Assembly: GCF_021025955.1 (NCBI RefSeq)
Contig: NZ_JAJNCL010000003.1
Span: 186,001-250,000, forward strand
Origin: Rhodococcus qingshengii
Lineage (GTDB): Bacteria > Actinomycetota > Actinomycetes > Mycobacteriales > Mycobacteriaceae
Direction: 5' to 3'
DNA length: 64,000 nt
The notes under the pieces are model-generated. The model was not told where the DNA came from. It was given only the letters and a program-made list of their open reading frames with translations, and did no database searches. Below, one piece after another: positions 41,517 to 50,339 of the stretch. The position numbers and the translations under genes were made by a program. Every line of letters starts with the position of its first letter. The stretch's first letter is position 1.

Positions 41517-41570
41517 GCACGTGGGGTCCGAAATATCCGGCTACCGGCGGATGTGTCGGACCCCACGTGC
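41517..41570 (+). terminator. Perfect 15-bp inverted repeat after metG
   Basis: GCACGTGGGGTCCGA and TCGGACCCCACGTGC are perfectly complementary with a 24-nt loop that itself contains CCGG-cta-CCGG. It lies 16 bp after metG and 11 bp before the ATG of the next gene. It could be a metG terminator or an operator of the DUF2786 gene; there is no U tract. Confidence 0.65.
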
Positions 41571-41581
41571 ACACTCCAGCC

Positions 41582-42829
41582 ATGACTACGAATAGAACAT
41601 ACATTCGAACCAGCGCTTCGGCGCAGACACTGCCTTGGAACGGAGCACGGGTGTCCACTCAGGAGGTCAGCCCTCAATCCGTCTCTGCGGCGCAGGGTCT
41701 CGTCAGCGAACTGGCCGCGGCCTACGAACACGGATGGCAACCGGCAGATCTGATCCATCTGGCGCGCCGAAGCAAAGACGCGTCCGACGCCGATCTCGCT
41801 GCCACCACCATCCTGTTCGACGCGAACGCATCCCGCGCGTCGGATCGCGCACCACTCGAGTGGGTGGGGCAGTTGCAGACGATCGGCGAGCAGTACCCGA
41901 AGTCTCGGCGCGTCGCCTCTCGAATCACCGTGGACGACGACGCTTTCCGCTCCCTCGCGGCCGGCCTACTGTTCCAGGACCCCTACTTCCTTGTTTCGCA
42001 GATCGTCGATGTCACACGATCGTGGATGCGCCTACCTCAGTGGACGGTATTGCTCGCGCCACCATCCACCTGGCCGTCGCAACGCACCGACACCAGCTAT
42101 GCCGGCGTCGGCGACACCGAGGTCGATGCCAAGGTACTCAAGCGAATTCGTGGGCTACTCGCCAAAGCCGAAGCCACCAACTTCGCGGAAGAAGCCGAGA
42201 TCTTCACCGCGAAGGCCCAGGAGTTGATGACTCGATACGCGATCGATTCCGCACTGCTCCACAGTCGTGCCGGGGTCACCGACACGTCAGTAAATGCACG
42301 ACGCATTCACATCGAGAACCCGTACGTGAAAGAAAAAGTTCACCTCCTGACCGAGATCGGCGAATCGAATCGTGTCAGGACGGTGTGGTTCAGCGACATC
42401 GCGCTCGCGACCGTCGTCGGCACTCCTGTCGACCTTCAGCAAGTCGACATGCTGTTCACTTCACTGCTTGTACAGGCAACCCGTGCAATGCAATTCGCCG
42501 ACTCGAGCAGTCGCGGCGGCTCCCGTACCACATCGTTCCGCAAGGGGTTCCTGGCCGGTTTTGCCAGCCGAATCGGACACCGCCTACGCGACGCAGGCAC
42601 CAAAGCCACAGCCGAAGCGGCCGACGCAGCATCGATGGACGTCGCGGATCTTCTGCCGATCCTCGCCACCACATCCGAGGCCGTCGACGCCGAATTCGAT
42701 CGACTGTTCCCGACAACCCGCAAGACTCGCGGACGCTCCGTCGACGCCGAAGGCTGGCACGCCGGCCAGGCCGCAGCCGACGACGCCAACCTGCGTCCCG
42801 GTGCGCCGGCAGTGCACCGCTCGCGCTAG
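41582..42829 (+). CDS. DUF2786 domain protein
   Basis: A protein of up to 415 residues with a central DUF2786 segment (KRIRGLLAKAEATNFAEEAEIFTAKAQELMTRYAIDSALL) and no membrane helix. DUF2786 proteins have no settled biochemical function. GTG at 41651 has GGAG 5 nt upstream and would give 392 residues; ATG at 41582 is listed. Its TAG stop overlaps the convergent rsmI stop in a shared CTAG. Confidence 0.82.
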   Translation: MTTNRTYIRTSASAQTLPWNGARVSTQEVSPQSVSAAQGLVSELAAAYEHGWQPADLIHLARRSKDASDADLAATTILFDANASRASDRAPLEWVGQLQTIGEQYPKSRRVASRITVDDDAFRSLAAGLLFQDPYFLVSQIVDVTRSWMRLPQWTVLLAPPSTWPSQRTDTSYAGVGDTEVDAKVLKRIRGLLAKAEATNFAEEAEIFTAKAQELMTRYAIDSALLHSRAGVTDTSVNARRIHIENPYVKEKVHLLTEIGESNRVRTVWFSDIALATVVGTPVDLQQVDMLFTSLLVQATRAMQFADSSSRGGSRTTSFRKGFLAGFASRIGHRLRDAGTKATAEAADAASMDVADLLPILATTSEAVDAEFDRLFPTTRKTRGRSVDAEGWHAGQAAADDANLRPGAPAVHRSR

Positions 42830-43656
42830 TCCTTGCGAGCGGCCAGAACCGTCTCGTACAACTCACGCTTGGATACTCCGGCGGTCGCGACCAGTGCGCA
42901 CGCGTCCTTCAAGCGCGCTCCCCCCTCGACCAGCCTTTCCACCTCGTCGACAAGATCGGCAGGATCAGATGCCACCAGCACGGCGCCTTCGAGCACTACC
43001 GTGATCTCGCCGCGAACACCCTCGGCCGCCCAGGCAGCTAACTCCCCGAGAGTGCCGCGCTTGACCTCCTCGTAAGTCTTGGTCAATTCCCGGCACACGG
43101 CCACGCGGCGATTCGGCCCGAGAACTTCCACCGCATCTGCGAGGCAGTCGGCAAGGCGATGGGGTGCTTCGAAGAACACACACGCTCGCTGCTCGGTTGC
43201 CAAGGCCGAGAGCCACGTCTTGCGCTGCCCCTGCTTACGCGGTGGGAATCCGTCGAAGCAGAACCGCTCCACCGGCAAACCCGAGAGTGCCAGCGCTGTA
43301 GTCACCGCCGACGGGCCGGGAAGGCACGTGACGGCGAGGTTCTCGGCTACACAGGCGGCAACGAGGCGGTATCCAGGATCGCTGACAGACGGCATGCCGG
43401 CGTCCGTGACCAGAAGGACGGTCTTGCCTTCGGTGACGTCGGCGACCAGTGCGGGCAGCCGTGAAATCTCGACCTGATCGTAGAAACTGACTATTTTTCC
43501 GGTAATGGTGACGTCGAGCGCGGACGCCAGAGACTTGGTGCGTCGTGTGTCCTCCGCAGCGACGACGTCGGCGGTTGCGAGAGCAGACCGAAGACGCGGA
43601 GACGCGTCACCGACATCTCCCATGGGTGTTGCGGCGAGTACCAAACGACCAGTCAT
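42826..43656 (-). CDS. rsmI: 16S rRNA (cytidine1402-2'-O)-methyltransferase
   Basis: A 276-residue tetrapyrrole-methylase-fold enzyme. RsmI landmarks: LVLAATPMGDVGDASPR, AAEDTRRT, SDAG-like VLLVTDAGMPSVSDPGYRLV, and GPSAVTTALALSGLP with the FDGFPPRK motif. It methylates the decoding centre of 16S rRNA using SAM. ATG at 43656 is 7 nt after a TAGGCT -10 box. Divergent from the mannosyltransferase gene as in M. tuberculosis. Confidence 0.95.
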   Translation of the reverse strand: MTGRLVLAATPMGDVGDASPRLRSALATADVVAAEDTRRTKSLASALDVTITGKIVSFYDQVEISRLPALVADVTEGKTVLLVTDAGMPSVSDPGYRLVAACVAENLAVTCLPGPSAVTTALALSGLPVERFCFDGFPPRKQGQRKTWLSALATEQRACVFFEAPHRLADCLADAVEVLGPNRRVAVCRELTKTYEEVKRGTLGELAAWAAEGVRGEITVVLEGAVLVASDPADLVDEVERLVEGGARLKDACALVATAGVSKRELYETVLAARKD

Positions 43657-43663
43657 ACCTGAC

Positions 43664-43673
43664 AGCCTACGAT
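43664..43673. promoter_or_regulatory. Overlapping divergent -10 boxes for rsmI and pmt
   Basis: Towards pmt the box TACGAT (43668-43673) lies 6 nt before the GTG at 43680. Towards rsmI the box TAGGCT (43669-43664) lies 7 nt before the ATG at 43656. The two hexamers share the central TA base pairs. Both transcripts should be leaderless. Confidence 0.6.
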
Positions 43674-43679
43674 TGCCAG

Positions 43680-45239
43680 GTGACTGTGCAGACGGACGAG
43701 CGGCCAACGCCCGCCACGAGCGATCGGGTAGTGCGTAGTCCCGGGCCGCTGGTACCGGATCCTGATTTCGGCCCGACCGACAGATTGCGTGGCTGGATCG
43801 TCACCGCTTTCATCACCGCCATCGCGGCAATCACACGCTTCACGATGCTCGCCTATCCGACCGACGCCGGCACTCCGGTCTTCGACGAGAAGCACTACGT
43901 ACCCCAGGGTTGGCAGGTTCTCACCGGCGGCGGCATAGAGGACAACCCCGGCTACGGATTGGTGGTACACCCGCCGATCGGCAAGCAGATGATCGCGATC
44001 GGCGAAGCACTCTTCGGTTACAACGGTTGGGGGTGGCGATTCTCGTCGGCCCTGGTCGGGACGCTGATGGTCTTGCTCATCATCCGCATCGTGCGCCGCA
44101 TGACGCGATCCACGCTGATCGGCGCCATTGCCGGAATCCTGCTCATCGTGGACGGCGTCACCTTCGTCTCCTCACGCCTGGGGATGCTCGACATCTTCCT
44201 GGCTTTCTTCGTCCTCGCCGCGCTCGGATGCCTGGTGGTTGATCGCGACCACGTCCGCGAACGGATGGCGAAGGTATACGAAGAAGGCCGAATCGGTGAT
44301 TCTGCCTGGGGTCCGCGATTGGGTTTCCGTTGGTGGAGGTTCGGCGCCGGCATCCTGCTCGGTCTGGCCTGCGGAACCAAGTGGTCCGGCATGTACTTCA
44401 TTCTGTTCTTCGGATTGCTCAGTGTTGCCTTCGACCTGTCAGCGCGCCGCGCATACCGCGTGCAGCGCCCCTGGGTCGGCACCGCCGTTCGCGACATCGG
44501 CCCGGCTCTGTATGCGCTGGTGATCATTCCGCTCGGTGTGTACCTCGCGAGCTACTGGGCTTGGTTCACCAGCGAGACCGGCGTCGACCGTCACGCCGTC
44601 GGTAACGAGATCGGTGAGGGCGGCACGTGGAGCTTCATCCCCTCCGCGCTGCGCTCACTCTGGTACTACAGCGGAAACGTTCTCCAGTTCCATGCCGGTC
44701 TGACGAACTCCGCCGGAAACCACCACCCGTGGGAGTCGAAACCGTGGACGTGGCCGATGGGGCTGCGACCGATGCTCTACTACTACGCCGACGGTGAGCA
44801 GGTCACCGGTTGCGGGGCCGCCAGCTGCGTCAAGGCCGTGATGCTGATCGGCACACCGGCGATGTGGTGGCTGGCCCTGCCGATGCTGGCGTGGGCGATC
44901 TGGCAGACGTTCGTGCGCAGGGATTGGCGATACGCAGTGGTCCTGACGGGTTACGGTGCCGCCTACCTTCCGTGGTTCGCGACGCTGGACCGCCAGATGT
45001 ACTACTTCTACGCCGTTGCGCTCGCCCCGTTCATGGTCATGGGGTTTGCGCTCGTCCTCGGCGACGTTCTGGGCAAGGCGAGCGCGTCCGTCGAGCGTCG
45101 TACCACCGGACTTCTTGCAGTCAGTTTGTACATCGGTCTGGTCGTGGCCAACTTCGTCTACCTCTGGCCGATACTCACCGCCATGCCGATCACGCCGGAA
45201 TCGTGGCAGAACCACCTGTGGTTGCCGAGCTGGAAGTAA
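43680..45239 (+). CDS. pmt: Dolichyl-phosphate-mannose--protein O-mannosyltransferase
   Basis: A 519-residue multi-spanning GT39-family enzyme. The first external loop has the catalytic acidic pair (TPVFDEKHYVPQGW), followed by IEDNPGYGLVVHPPIGK and about ten membrane helices; the HHPWESKPWTWP segment is typical. It transfers mannose from polyprenyl phosphate to Thr-rich secreted proteins at the outer face of the membrane; the Thr-rich repeat protein encoded near 56 kb is a plausible type of target. GTG 43680 is probably leaderless. Confidence 0.94.
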   Translation: MTVQTDERPTPATSDRVVRSPGPLVPDPDFGPTDRLRGWIVTAFITAIAAITRFTMLAYPTDAGTPVFDEKHYVPQGWQVLTGGGIEDNPGYGLVVHPPIGKQMIAIGEALFGYNGWGWRFSSALVGTLMVLLIIRIVRRMTRSTLIGAIAGILLIVDGVTFVSSRLGMLDIFLAFFVLAALGCLVVDRDHVRERMAKVYEEGRIGDSAWGPRLGFRWWRFGAGILLGLACGTKWSGMYFILFFGLLSVAFDLSARRAYRVQRPWVGTAVRDIGPALYALVIIPLGVYLASYWAWFTSETGVDRHAVGNEIGEGGTWSFIPSALRSLWYYSGNVLQFHAGLTNSAGNHHPWESKPWTWPMGLRPMLYYYADGEQVTGCGAASCVKAVMLIGTPAMWWLALPMLAWAIWQTFVRRDWRYAVVLTGYGAAYLPWFATLDRQMYYFYAVALAPFMVMGFALVLGDVLGKASASVERRTTGLLAVSLYIGLVVANFVYLWPILTAMPITPESWQNHLWLPSWK

Positions 45240-45246
45240 CAGAACG

Positions 45247-45287
45247 AAAGAAGGAGGCACCGAACCCAGTTCGGTGCCTCCTTCTTT
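45247..45287. terminator. Bidirectional terminator between pmt and the BCCT gene
   Basis: A perfect 19-bp stem (AAAGAAGGAGGCACCGAAC with its complement) with a 3-nt loop, T-rich on both exits, lies between the convergent stops. Confidence 0.95.
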
Positions 45288-45293
45288 TCGCGG

Positions 45294-46928
45294 TTACTCC
45301 GCCGATTTACCGACGCGCCGCCCCCGCCGCGGGCGCAGGAGTGCTCGTTTCTGCTCCTTCGCCGCAACGATGATCGGGTCGTGCGAAAGATCCTTGTACA
45401 GCGAGAAGCACAGTCCGATCATGACAAGCACGAACGGCGCCGCAGCGATGATCGTCATCGTCTGCAAGCCGTCGAGCGCTTCGGAACCACCGGTCCACAG
45501 CAGAAGCGCCGCGACGCCACCGGTCAACATGCCCCAGAAGACCACGACCCAGCGACTCGGTTCGAGCGTTCCGCGCTGCGAGAGCGTGCCCATCACCATC
45601 GACGCGGCGTCGGCGCCGGAGACGAAGAACACTGCGACGAGCAGCATGACCAGGACAGTCGTCACTCCGGCCAACGGCAGATTGTCGAGCATGCCGAAGA
45701 GTTGAGCCTCTTCCGAGCCTCGGCCGGACAAGCCGATTCCGTCGCGTTCCTCGCCGATGCCTGCGCCGCCGAAGATCGCGAACCAGAGCAAGCTGACAGT
45801 CGTAGGAACGGCGATGACGCCGACGATGAACTGACGGATCGTGCGACCGCGGCTGATGCGCGCCAGGAACATGCCGACAAACGGCGTCCAGGACACCCAC
45901 CATGCCCAGTAGAAGATCGTCCAGGACGAAAGCCACGCGCCCGTTTCAGGATTCGACGACGCACCCGTGCGGGCGGACATCTGGGCAAGGTCGGAAACGT
46001 ATGCACCAATGGTCGTCGGAAGCAGATTGAGAATCAGTACGGTGGGCCCGAGAACGAACACGAACAGGGCCAAGATCAGCGCGAGCACCATGTTGATGTT
46101 GGACAGCCACTGAATTCCCTTGGCCACACCGGAAACCGCGGAAGCGACGAACGCCAGGGTCAGCACCGCGACGATGGCAACGAGCAGGAACACGCCGGCT
46201 TCTTCCATCCAGCCGACTACCTCGAAACCGGAGCCGATCTGCAGTGCGCCGAGCCCCAAGGATGCTGCGGTTCCGAAAAGTGTCGCAAAGATTGCCAGGA
46301 TGTCGATGACCTTGCCGATCGGCCCTTCAGCTTTGCGGCCGAGCAACGGGATGAAGGCCGAACTGAACAGTTGCTTGCGTCCGCGGCGGTACGACCCGTA
46401 CGCAATGGCAAGGCCCACAACGGCATACATCGCCCAAGGGTGAAGACCCCAGTGAAACATGGTGGTAGCCATGGCAGTTCCGACGCCGCCGTCGGTGCCG
46501 GGAGGCGGAGTCACGTAGTGCGCAAGCGGTTCCGCGACACCGAAGAACATCAGGCCGATCCCCATACCGGCGCTGAACATCATGGCGATCCAGCTGACGG
46601 TGCGGAACTCGGGCTTTTCGCCGTCTTTACCCAGCGGAATGTCGCCGAATCGGCTCACTGCGAGGTAGATGGAAAACAGCACGAAAGCCGAAGCTGCGAG
46701 TACGAAGAGCCAGCCGATGTTGGTCACCAACCAGCCGAGAACACTTCCGGTTACCGAGTTGAGGTTGTCGGGCGCTACGAGGCCCCACACGACAATGGCC
46801 AACACCGCTGCGGCCGCCACGGAAAACACCACGTAGTCGGTCCGAACGCCTACCCGAGTAAAGCCCGTCTCCGGGCGCTCTTCGTTGGCCCCGGAATCTT
46901 GTTCGGATCGATCAGATTTCGTCACCAT
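45294..46928 (-). CDS. BCCT family glycine betaine/choline transporter
   Basis: A 544-residue carrier with twelve membrane helices. The BCCT sodium-site segment FSAGMGIGLMFFGVAEP and the conserved FYWAWWVSWTPFVGMFLARISRGRTIRQF signature are intact; the Gly-Met-Gly form, as in BetP, suggests Na+ coupling. N- and C-termini are charged and cytoplasmic (ending RRGRRVGKSAE), which in BetP sense osmotic stress. It takes up compatible solutes. ATG at 46928. Flanked by strong hairpins on both sides, so it is a single-gene unit. Confidence 0.93.
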   Translation of the reverse strand: MVTKSDRSEQDSGANEERPETGFTRVGVRTDYVVFSVAAAAVLAIVVWGLVAPDNLNSVTGSVLGWLVTNIGWLFVLAASAFVLFSIYLAVSRFGDIPLGKDGEKPEFRTVSWIAMMFSAGMGIGLMFFGVAEPLAHYVTPPPGTDGGVGTAMATTMFHWGLHPWAMYAVVGLAIAYGSYRRGRKQLFSSAFIPLLGRKAEGPIGKVIDILAIFATLFGTAASLGLGALQIGSGFEVVGWMEEAGVFLLVAIVAVLTLAFVASAVSGVAKGIQWLSNINMVLALILALFVFVLGPTVLILNLLPTTIGAYVSDLAQMSARTGASSNPETGAWLSSWTIFYWAWWVSWTPFVGMFLARISRGRTIRQFIVGVIAVPTTVSLLWFAIFGGAGIGEERDGIGLSGRGSEEAQLFGMLDNLPLAGVTTVLVMLLVAVFFVSGADAASMVMGTLSQRGTLEPSRWVVVFWGMLTGGVAALLLWTGGSEALDGLQTMTIIAAAPFVLVMIGLCFSLYKDLSHDPIIVAAKEQKRALLRPRRGRRVGKSAE

Positions 46929-46968
46929 AGATGACTACGTTCGTCACTTTGTGGTCCAAAAGCAAGCC

Positions 46969-47004
46969 AGAAGGCGGGCTCAACGTTCGCTGAGCCCGCC
47001 TTCT
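46969..47004 (-). terminator. Terminator after the DoxX gene
   Basis: AGAAGGCGGGCTCA and TGAGCCCGCCTTCT form a perfect 14-bp stem around an 8-nt loop, 9 bp beyond the DoxX stop and 41 bp upstream of the BCCT start. Confidence 0.88.
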
Positions 47005-47012
47005 CACCCTGA

Positions 47013-47444
47013 TCAAGCTGGGGTTTTAACCCAACCGTTGCCCTTGCCGATCAACCCGTCGATGCTGATGCGTCCGGCGCCGATCACAGCGATCAAGAGC
47101 GATCCGACACCGAGAGCGACGACGAGTTCGTAGCCACCGTTGTCGATGAAGACACCCTTGTCCGCGTGCACGATGAAGAACGCGCCGACCATGTCGAGGA
47201 ACAAGAGCGCTCCGACGAGCGGGGTCAGCAGACCCGCGATGAGCAGAATTCCGCCGCCGAGTTCGATGGATGCGGCCAGAACTGCAGAAATCTTGGGGAG
47301 CGGAGCGCCCATCCCTTCGAATGCAGCCTGCGTTCCGGCGATCTTGTAGGTGAAGAACTTCTGCCAACCGTGGGCGATGAAGATGATCCCGAGGCCGACA
47401 CGGGCGATGAGGAGTCCGAGGTCACGAGCAATCGACGAATTCAT
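47013..47444 (-). CDS. DoxX family membrane protein
   Basis: A 143-residue four-helix membrane protein: ARVGLGIIFIAHGWQKFF, then SIELGGGILLIAGLLTPLVG, a DMVGAFFIVHADKGVF loop and a final helix. DoxX proteins belong to membrane redox or thiol-stress complexes in mycobacteria. ATG at 47444. A pseudo-palindrome lies 19 bp upstream, so it is probably repressed by a MarR- or HxlR-type regulator encoded elsewhere. Confidence 0.9.
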   Translation of the reverse strand: MNSSIARDLGLLIARVGLGIIFIAHGWQKFFTYKIAGTQAAFEGMGAPLPKISAVLAASIELGGGILLIAGLLTPLVGALLFLDMVGAFFIVHADKGVFIDNGGYELVVALGVGSLLIAVIGAGRISIDGLIGKGNGWVKTPA

Positions 47445-47462
47445 GAGCCAAGACTGACAGCT

Positions 47463-47484
47463 TTAACTTGAAGCGTCAACTTAA
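47463..47484 (-). promoter_or_regulatory. Candidate MarR-type operator upstream of DoxX
   Basis: TTAACTTGA-AGCG-TCAACTTAA is symmetric at 8 of 9 positions per arm. On the minus strand it contains TTGACG, a likely -35. Such TTGA/TCAA dyads are typical of redox- or quinone-responsive MarR/DUF24 repressors. Confidence 0.5.
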
Positions 47485-47492
47485 TCATTGTG

Positions 47493-47852
47493 TCACGCAC
47501 CTCTCAATGCCGACTCCACCATGGCGACGATCTCACTGTCGGAGTACCCGAGCGAGCGGACGCTATGCGCAAACGCAGTCGCCGCTTGTTCGGCCTGCGC
47601 TTGCACCGGATCGGCCCCGGAAGCGATGAAGGTCCCTTGCTTTCCCCGCGTCTCGATGACGCCCTGATCGCTGAGCGCGCGATAAGCCTTCGCGACGGTG
47701 TTGGCCGCCAAACCCAGCTCCGAGGCGAGCGCCCGCACCGTCGGGATCTTGGTTCCCGCGATCAATCCGCCGCCGTGAACCTGCTCGATAATCTGTTGCC
47801 GCAGTTGGTCGTACGGAGCCGTGGAGGAATCGTGTTCGATCGCGATCTTCAT
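47493..47852 (-). CDS. GntR family regulator (YtrA-type)
   Basis: A 119-residue short GntR protein: winged helix PYDQLRQQIIEQVHGGGLIAGTKIPTVRALASELGLAANTVAKAYRALSDQGVIETRGKQGTFI, with only a short C-terminal helix pair instead of a ligand domain, as in YtrA. ATG at 47852 has GAGGG 5 nt upstream. YtrA-type regulators usually control ABC exporters, but none is adjacent; the next gene on the same strand, 25 bp upstream, is an NAD(P)-binding protein. Confidence 0.9.
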   Translation of the reverse strand: MKIAIEHDSSTAPYDQLRQQIIEQVHGGGLIAGTKIPTVRALASELGLAANTVAKAYRALSDQGVIETRGKQGTFIASGADPVQAQAEQAATAFAHSVRSLGYSDSEIVAMVESALRGA

Positions 47853-47877
47853 CGTCACCCTCGTCGTATCTTCTCGG

Positions 47878-48561
47878 TCACAGGCCCTTGATCGCTTCGC
47901 GGATCGTATGCGGGCCGGAGGTCAGAACCAATATCTTGCCGACACTGGACGGGGCATCGATGAGCGCTTCGACCACCGCGGCGACATCTGCACGAGGCAC
48001 CGAGCCTCGATCGACGGGCGGCTCGGCAAGAAGGACTTCACCGGTGGGATCGTCGTCCGTCAGAAGCCCTGGCCGAAGAATCGTCCAATCCAGCGAAGTC
48101 CTTGTCTTGAGATCTTCCTCCGCTGCAGTCTTCGCTCGTAGATAGGCGGCAAAAACCTCGTCGGTGTTCTCTGGTATTTCGTCACCAGCACCCATGGCGC
48201 TGATCTGGATGAACCGACGCACTCCGGCTTTCTCGGCAGCATCGGCCAACAACACCGCCGCGGCCCGGTCGACGGAGTCCTTGCGCTCGATCGAGCTACC
48301 AGGTCCGGCACCTGCGGCGAAGACCGCGACGTCGGCACCGTCGAGTACCTTCGCAACTTCCTCGACCGTAGACGATTCCAGATCGATCACCACGGGGAAC
48401 GCACCAAGCGTGCGGACTGCACCCTCGTGCGCAGAACTGCGGATCAGCGCTACCGGCCGATCACCATGCCCAGCCAGCAGGTATGTCAGGTGCTGCGCAA
48501 TCTTGCCGTGCCCACCGGCAATGACTACGCGTCGTTCGTCCACACTTCGATGTTCCGTCAT
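47878..48561 (-). CDS. NAD(P)-binding (atypical SDR, SDR_a5) protein
   Basis: A 227-residue Rossmann protein: RRVVIAGGHGKIAQHLTYLL (dinucleotide loop), ADVAVFAAGAG, FIQISAMGA and LRAKTAAEEDLKTRTSLDWTILRPG, the pattern of YwnB/SDR_a5 oxidoreductases. ATG at 48561 behind GAGGAG is chosen; a 43-residue in-frame extension is rejected because it runs into the divergent arsC start. Substrate unknown. Probably co-transcribed with the GntR gene. Confidence 0.88.
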   Translation of the reverse strand: MTEHRSVDERRVVIAGGHGKIAQHLTYLLAGHGDRPVALIRSSAHEGAVRTLGAFPVVIDLESSTVEEVAKVLDGADVAVFAAGAGPGSSIERKDSVDRAAAVLLADAAEKAGVRRFIQISAMGAGDEIPENTDEVFAAYLRAKTAAEEDLKTRTSLDWTILRPGLLTDDDPTGEVLLAEPPVDRGSVPRADVAAVVEALIDAPSSVGKILVLTSGPHTIREAIKGL

Positions 48562-48655
48562 CGTTTTCTCCTCACACGTCGGTACTTCAAGTGCAGCACG
48601 CCTGAGCTGCCCGTTGTTCCCCTGTTTGTCCCACGAGTTCGGACGCAGAGGCAGA

Positions 48656-49009
48656 ATGACGAACATGGCATCTGCAACCATCTTCCACAATCAACGGTGC
48701 AACACCTCGCGAACTGTTCTCGGGCTCATCCGGGATGCCGGAATCGAACCCACCATCGTCAAGTACCTTGATACTCCGCCTACCCGATCCGAGCTGGAAA
48801 AACTCCTCGCCGACGCCGGCCTCGAGCCCAGTCAAGCGGTTCGCAAGCGCGAAACGCAGTACAAGGAACTCGGACTCGCCGACGCTTCCGAATCCGAGAT
48901 CCTCGACGCGATGATCGAACACCCAATTCTGATCGAACGCCCATTCGTCGTCACTGACAAGGGCACCGTGCTCGCGCGTCCGGCAGCCAAGGTGGAAGAG
49001 ATTCTCTGA
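48656..49009 (+). CDS. ArsC/Spx family arsenate reductase-like protein
   Basis: A protein of about 117 residues with the ArsC thioredoxin-like fold: ATIFHNQRCNTSRTVLGLIRDAG contains the single catalytic Cys, and the body shows TPPTRSELEKLLADAG, MIEHPILIERPFVV and a C-terminal RPAAKVEEIL like glutaredoxin-coupled ArsC (YfgD). No arsR, acr3 or arsB is nearby, so arsenate detoxification is not assured. ATG at 48656 or 48665. Confidence 0.85.
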   Translation: MTNMASATIFHNQRCNTSRTVLGLIRDAGIEPTIVKYLDTPPTRSELEKLLADAGLEPSQAVRKRETQYKELGLADASESEILDAMIEHPILIERPFVVTDKGTVLARPAAKVEEIL

Positions 49010-49022
49010 CAGCGTCGACGGC

Positions 49023-50240
49023 TCACAGCGGATCGCGGGCGATCGGGCAGGACATACACCGAGGTCCACCACGGCCGGACCCCAGTTCCGAACCCGCGAT
49101 TCGCAAAACCTCGATACCCGAGGCCTCCAGCCTGGCGTTCGTTTCGACGTTGCGCTCGTACGCGACGACGACGCCAGGTTCGACGGCCAGCGTGTTGTTC
49201 CCGTCGTCCCACTGCTCACGCTCGGCAGTCACCGTGTCGAGTCCGGTGTCGATCACACGAAGTTTTCCGATTCCCATGGCATCGGCCGCCGCTTCGAGGA
49301 ACGGCGTGGCCCCGCGAATACTCACCCCGTCGTCTTCCTTGCGCAGAGTAAACGCCGCCAATGTGTCCTGGATGGCCGGATACATGACGACCGCGTCGGC
49401 CTCAACCATGGTGCATACCGTGTCGAGATGCATCGACGCTCGGCGCTGCTCGATCGGAACAACCAACACAGTGTGAGCGAGACCGTCGTCGAACACGCTG
49501 CGCGCCAATGCTTCTGCTCCGGCCGGTGACGTCCGCTCACCGACACCGATTGCGATCACCCCCGGAGCGAGAAGCAGCACGTCCCCTCCCTCCACAGGAG
49601 CGGTGTGGGACTCGTACGCGCGGCGCACGCCCTTGAATCGAGGGTGATGGGCGTACACGAGATCCGTGATCGAGGATTCGCGAGTTCGCGCCGACAACGC
49701 CAAGGACGTGATGATCACCCTCGGCCCGACCCAGAACGACGAATCGCGGGTGAACAGCAAATTGGGCAGGGGGTCGATCACGAAGTCACCGCCATGATGC
49801 ATCCTGCGCACCAACGAGGTCGAGTCGGCATCGATCGGCAGCTCGTCGAACGTCATTCCGGCAGTGAGGATCGACGACAACTCCTTCGGCTCTACCTGTC
49901 GCAGGTACGCGGCGAGGTGTTGCCCGAGCGCGTGCCCGATCTTGCGTGCGTCGACGGCAGCCGCGATTCCCTGGATCCTGGCTGCGCCACTGACCTCGAG
50001 CGCCTCGGTGAGGAGATCGGACAAAAGCAGTACCTCGACGCCACGCTCACGAAGGACGGTCGCAAACTGATCGTGCTCTTCCTGCGCACGGTCCACCCAC
50101 GGCAACGCGTCGAACAGCAGCTCGTCGTTGTTGCGCGGGGTCAACCGTTTCAACTCGTCGCCAGGCCGATGAAGAATGACCGATCGCAAGCGGCCCACCT
50201 CGGAATCGACACCGAGGGGGACGGAGCCAGAAGCGTTCAT
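49023..50240 (-). CDS. arcA: Arginine deiminase
   Basis: A 405-residue enzyme converting arginine to citrulline and ammonia. Guanidino-transferase landmarks: [45 protein letters not shown] and the C-terminal catalytic Cys in [13 protein letters not shown]. Alone here: no arcB, arcC or arginine/ornithine antiporter adjacent, as in M. tuberculosis. A TAGTGT -10 box (50252-50247) lies 6 nt before the ATG, so it is probably leaderless. Confidence 0.95.
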   Translation of the reverse strand: MNASGSVPLGVDSEVGRLRSVILHRPGDELKRLTPRNNDELLFDALPWVDRAQEEHDQFATVLRERGVEVLLLSDLLTEALEVSGAARIQGIAAAVDARKIGHALGQHLAAYLRQVEPKELSSILTAGMTFDELPIDADSTSLVRRMHHGGDFVIDPLPNLLFTRDSSFWVGPRVIITSLALSARTRESSITDLVYAHHPRFKGVRRAYESHTAPVEGGDVLLLAPGVIAIGVGERTSPAGAEALARSVFDDGLAHTVLVVPIEQRRASMHLDTVCTMVEADAVVMYPAIQDTLAAFTLRKEDDGVSIRGATPFLEAAADAMGIGKLRVIDTGLDTVTAEREQWDDGNNTLAVEPGVVVAYERNVETNARLEASGIEVLRIAGSELGSGRGGPRCMSCPIARDPL

Positions 50241-50339
50241 GAGTGAACACTAATCCCGTAGGCCCCACCCAGCAGGGAGAAGCAGCTGCCGTACCGGCCC
50301 GCGTAACGTCTAATCCGACGCAGGCGAGAGGACTACGCA

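Noticed and set aside
47878..48690. Longer start for the NAD(P)-binding protein
   Set aside because: The extra residues are antisense to the arsC start; ATG 48561 has GAGGAG upstream and starts the Rossmann fold normally.
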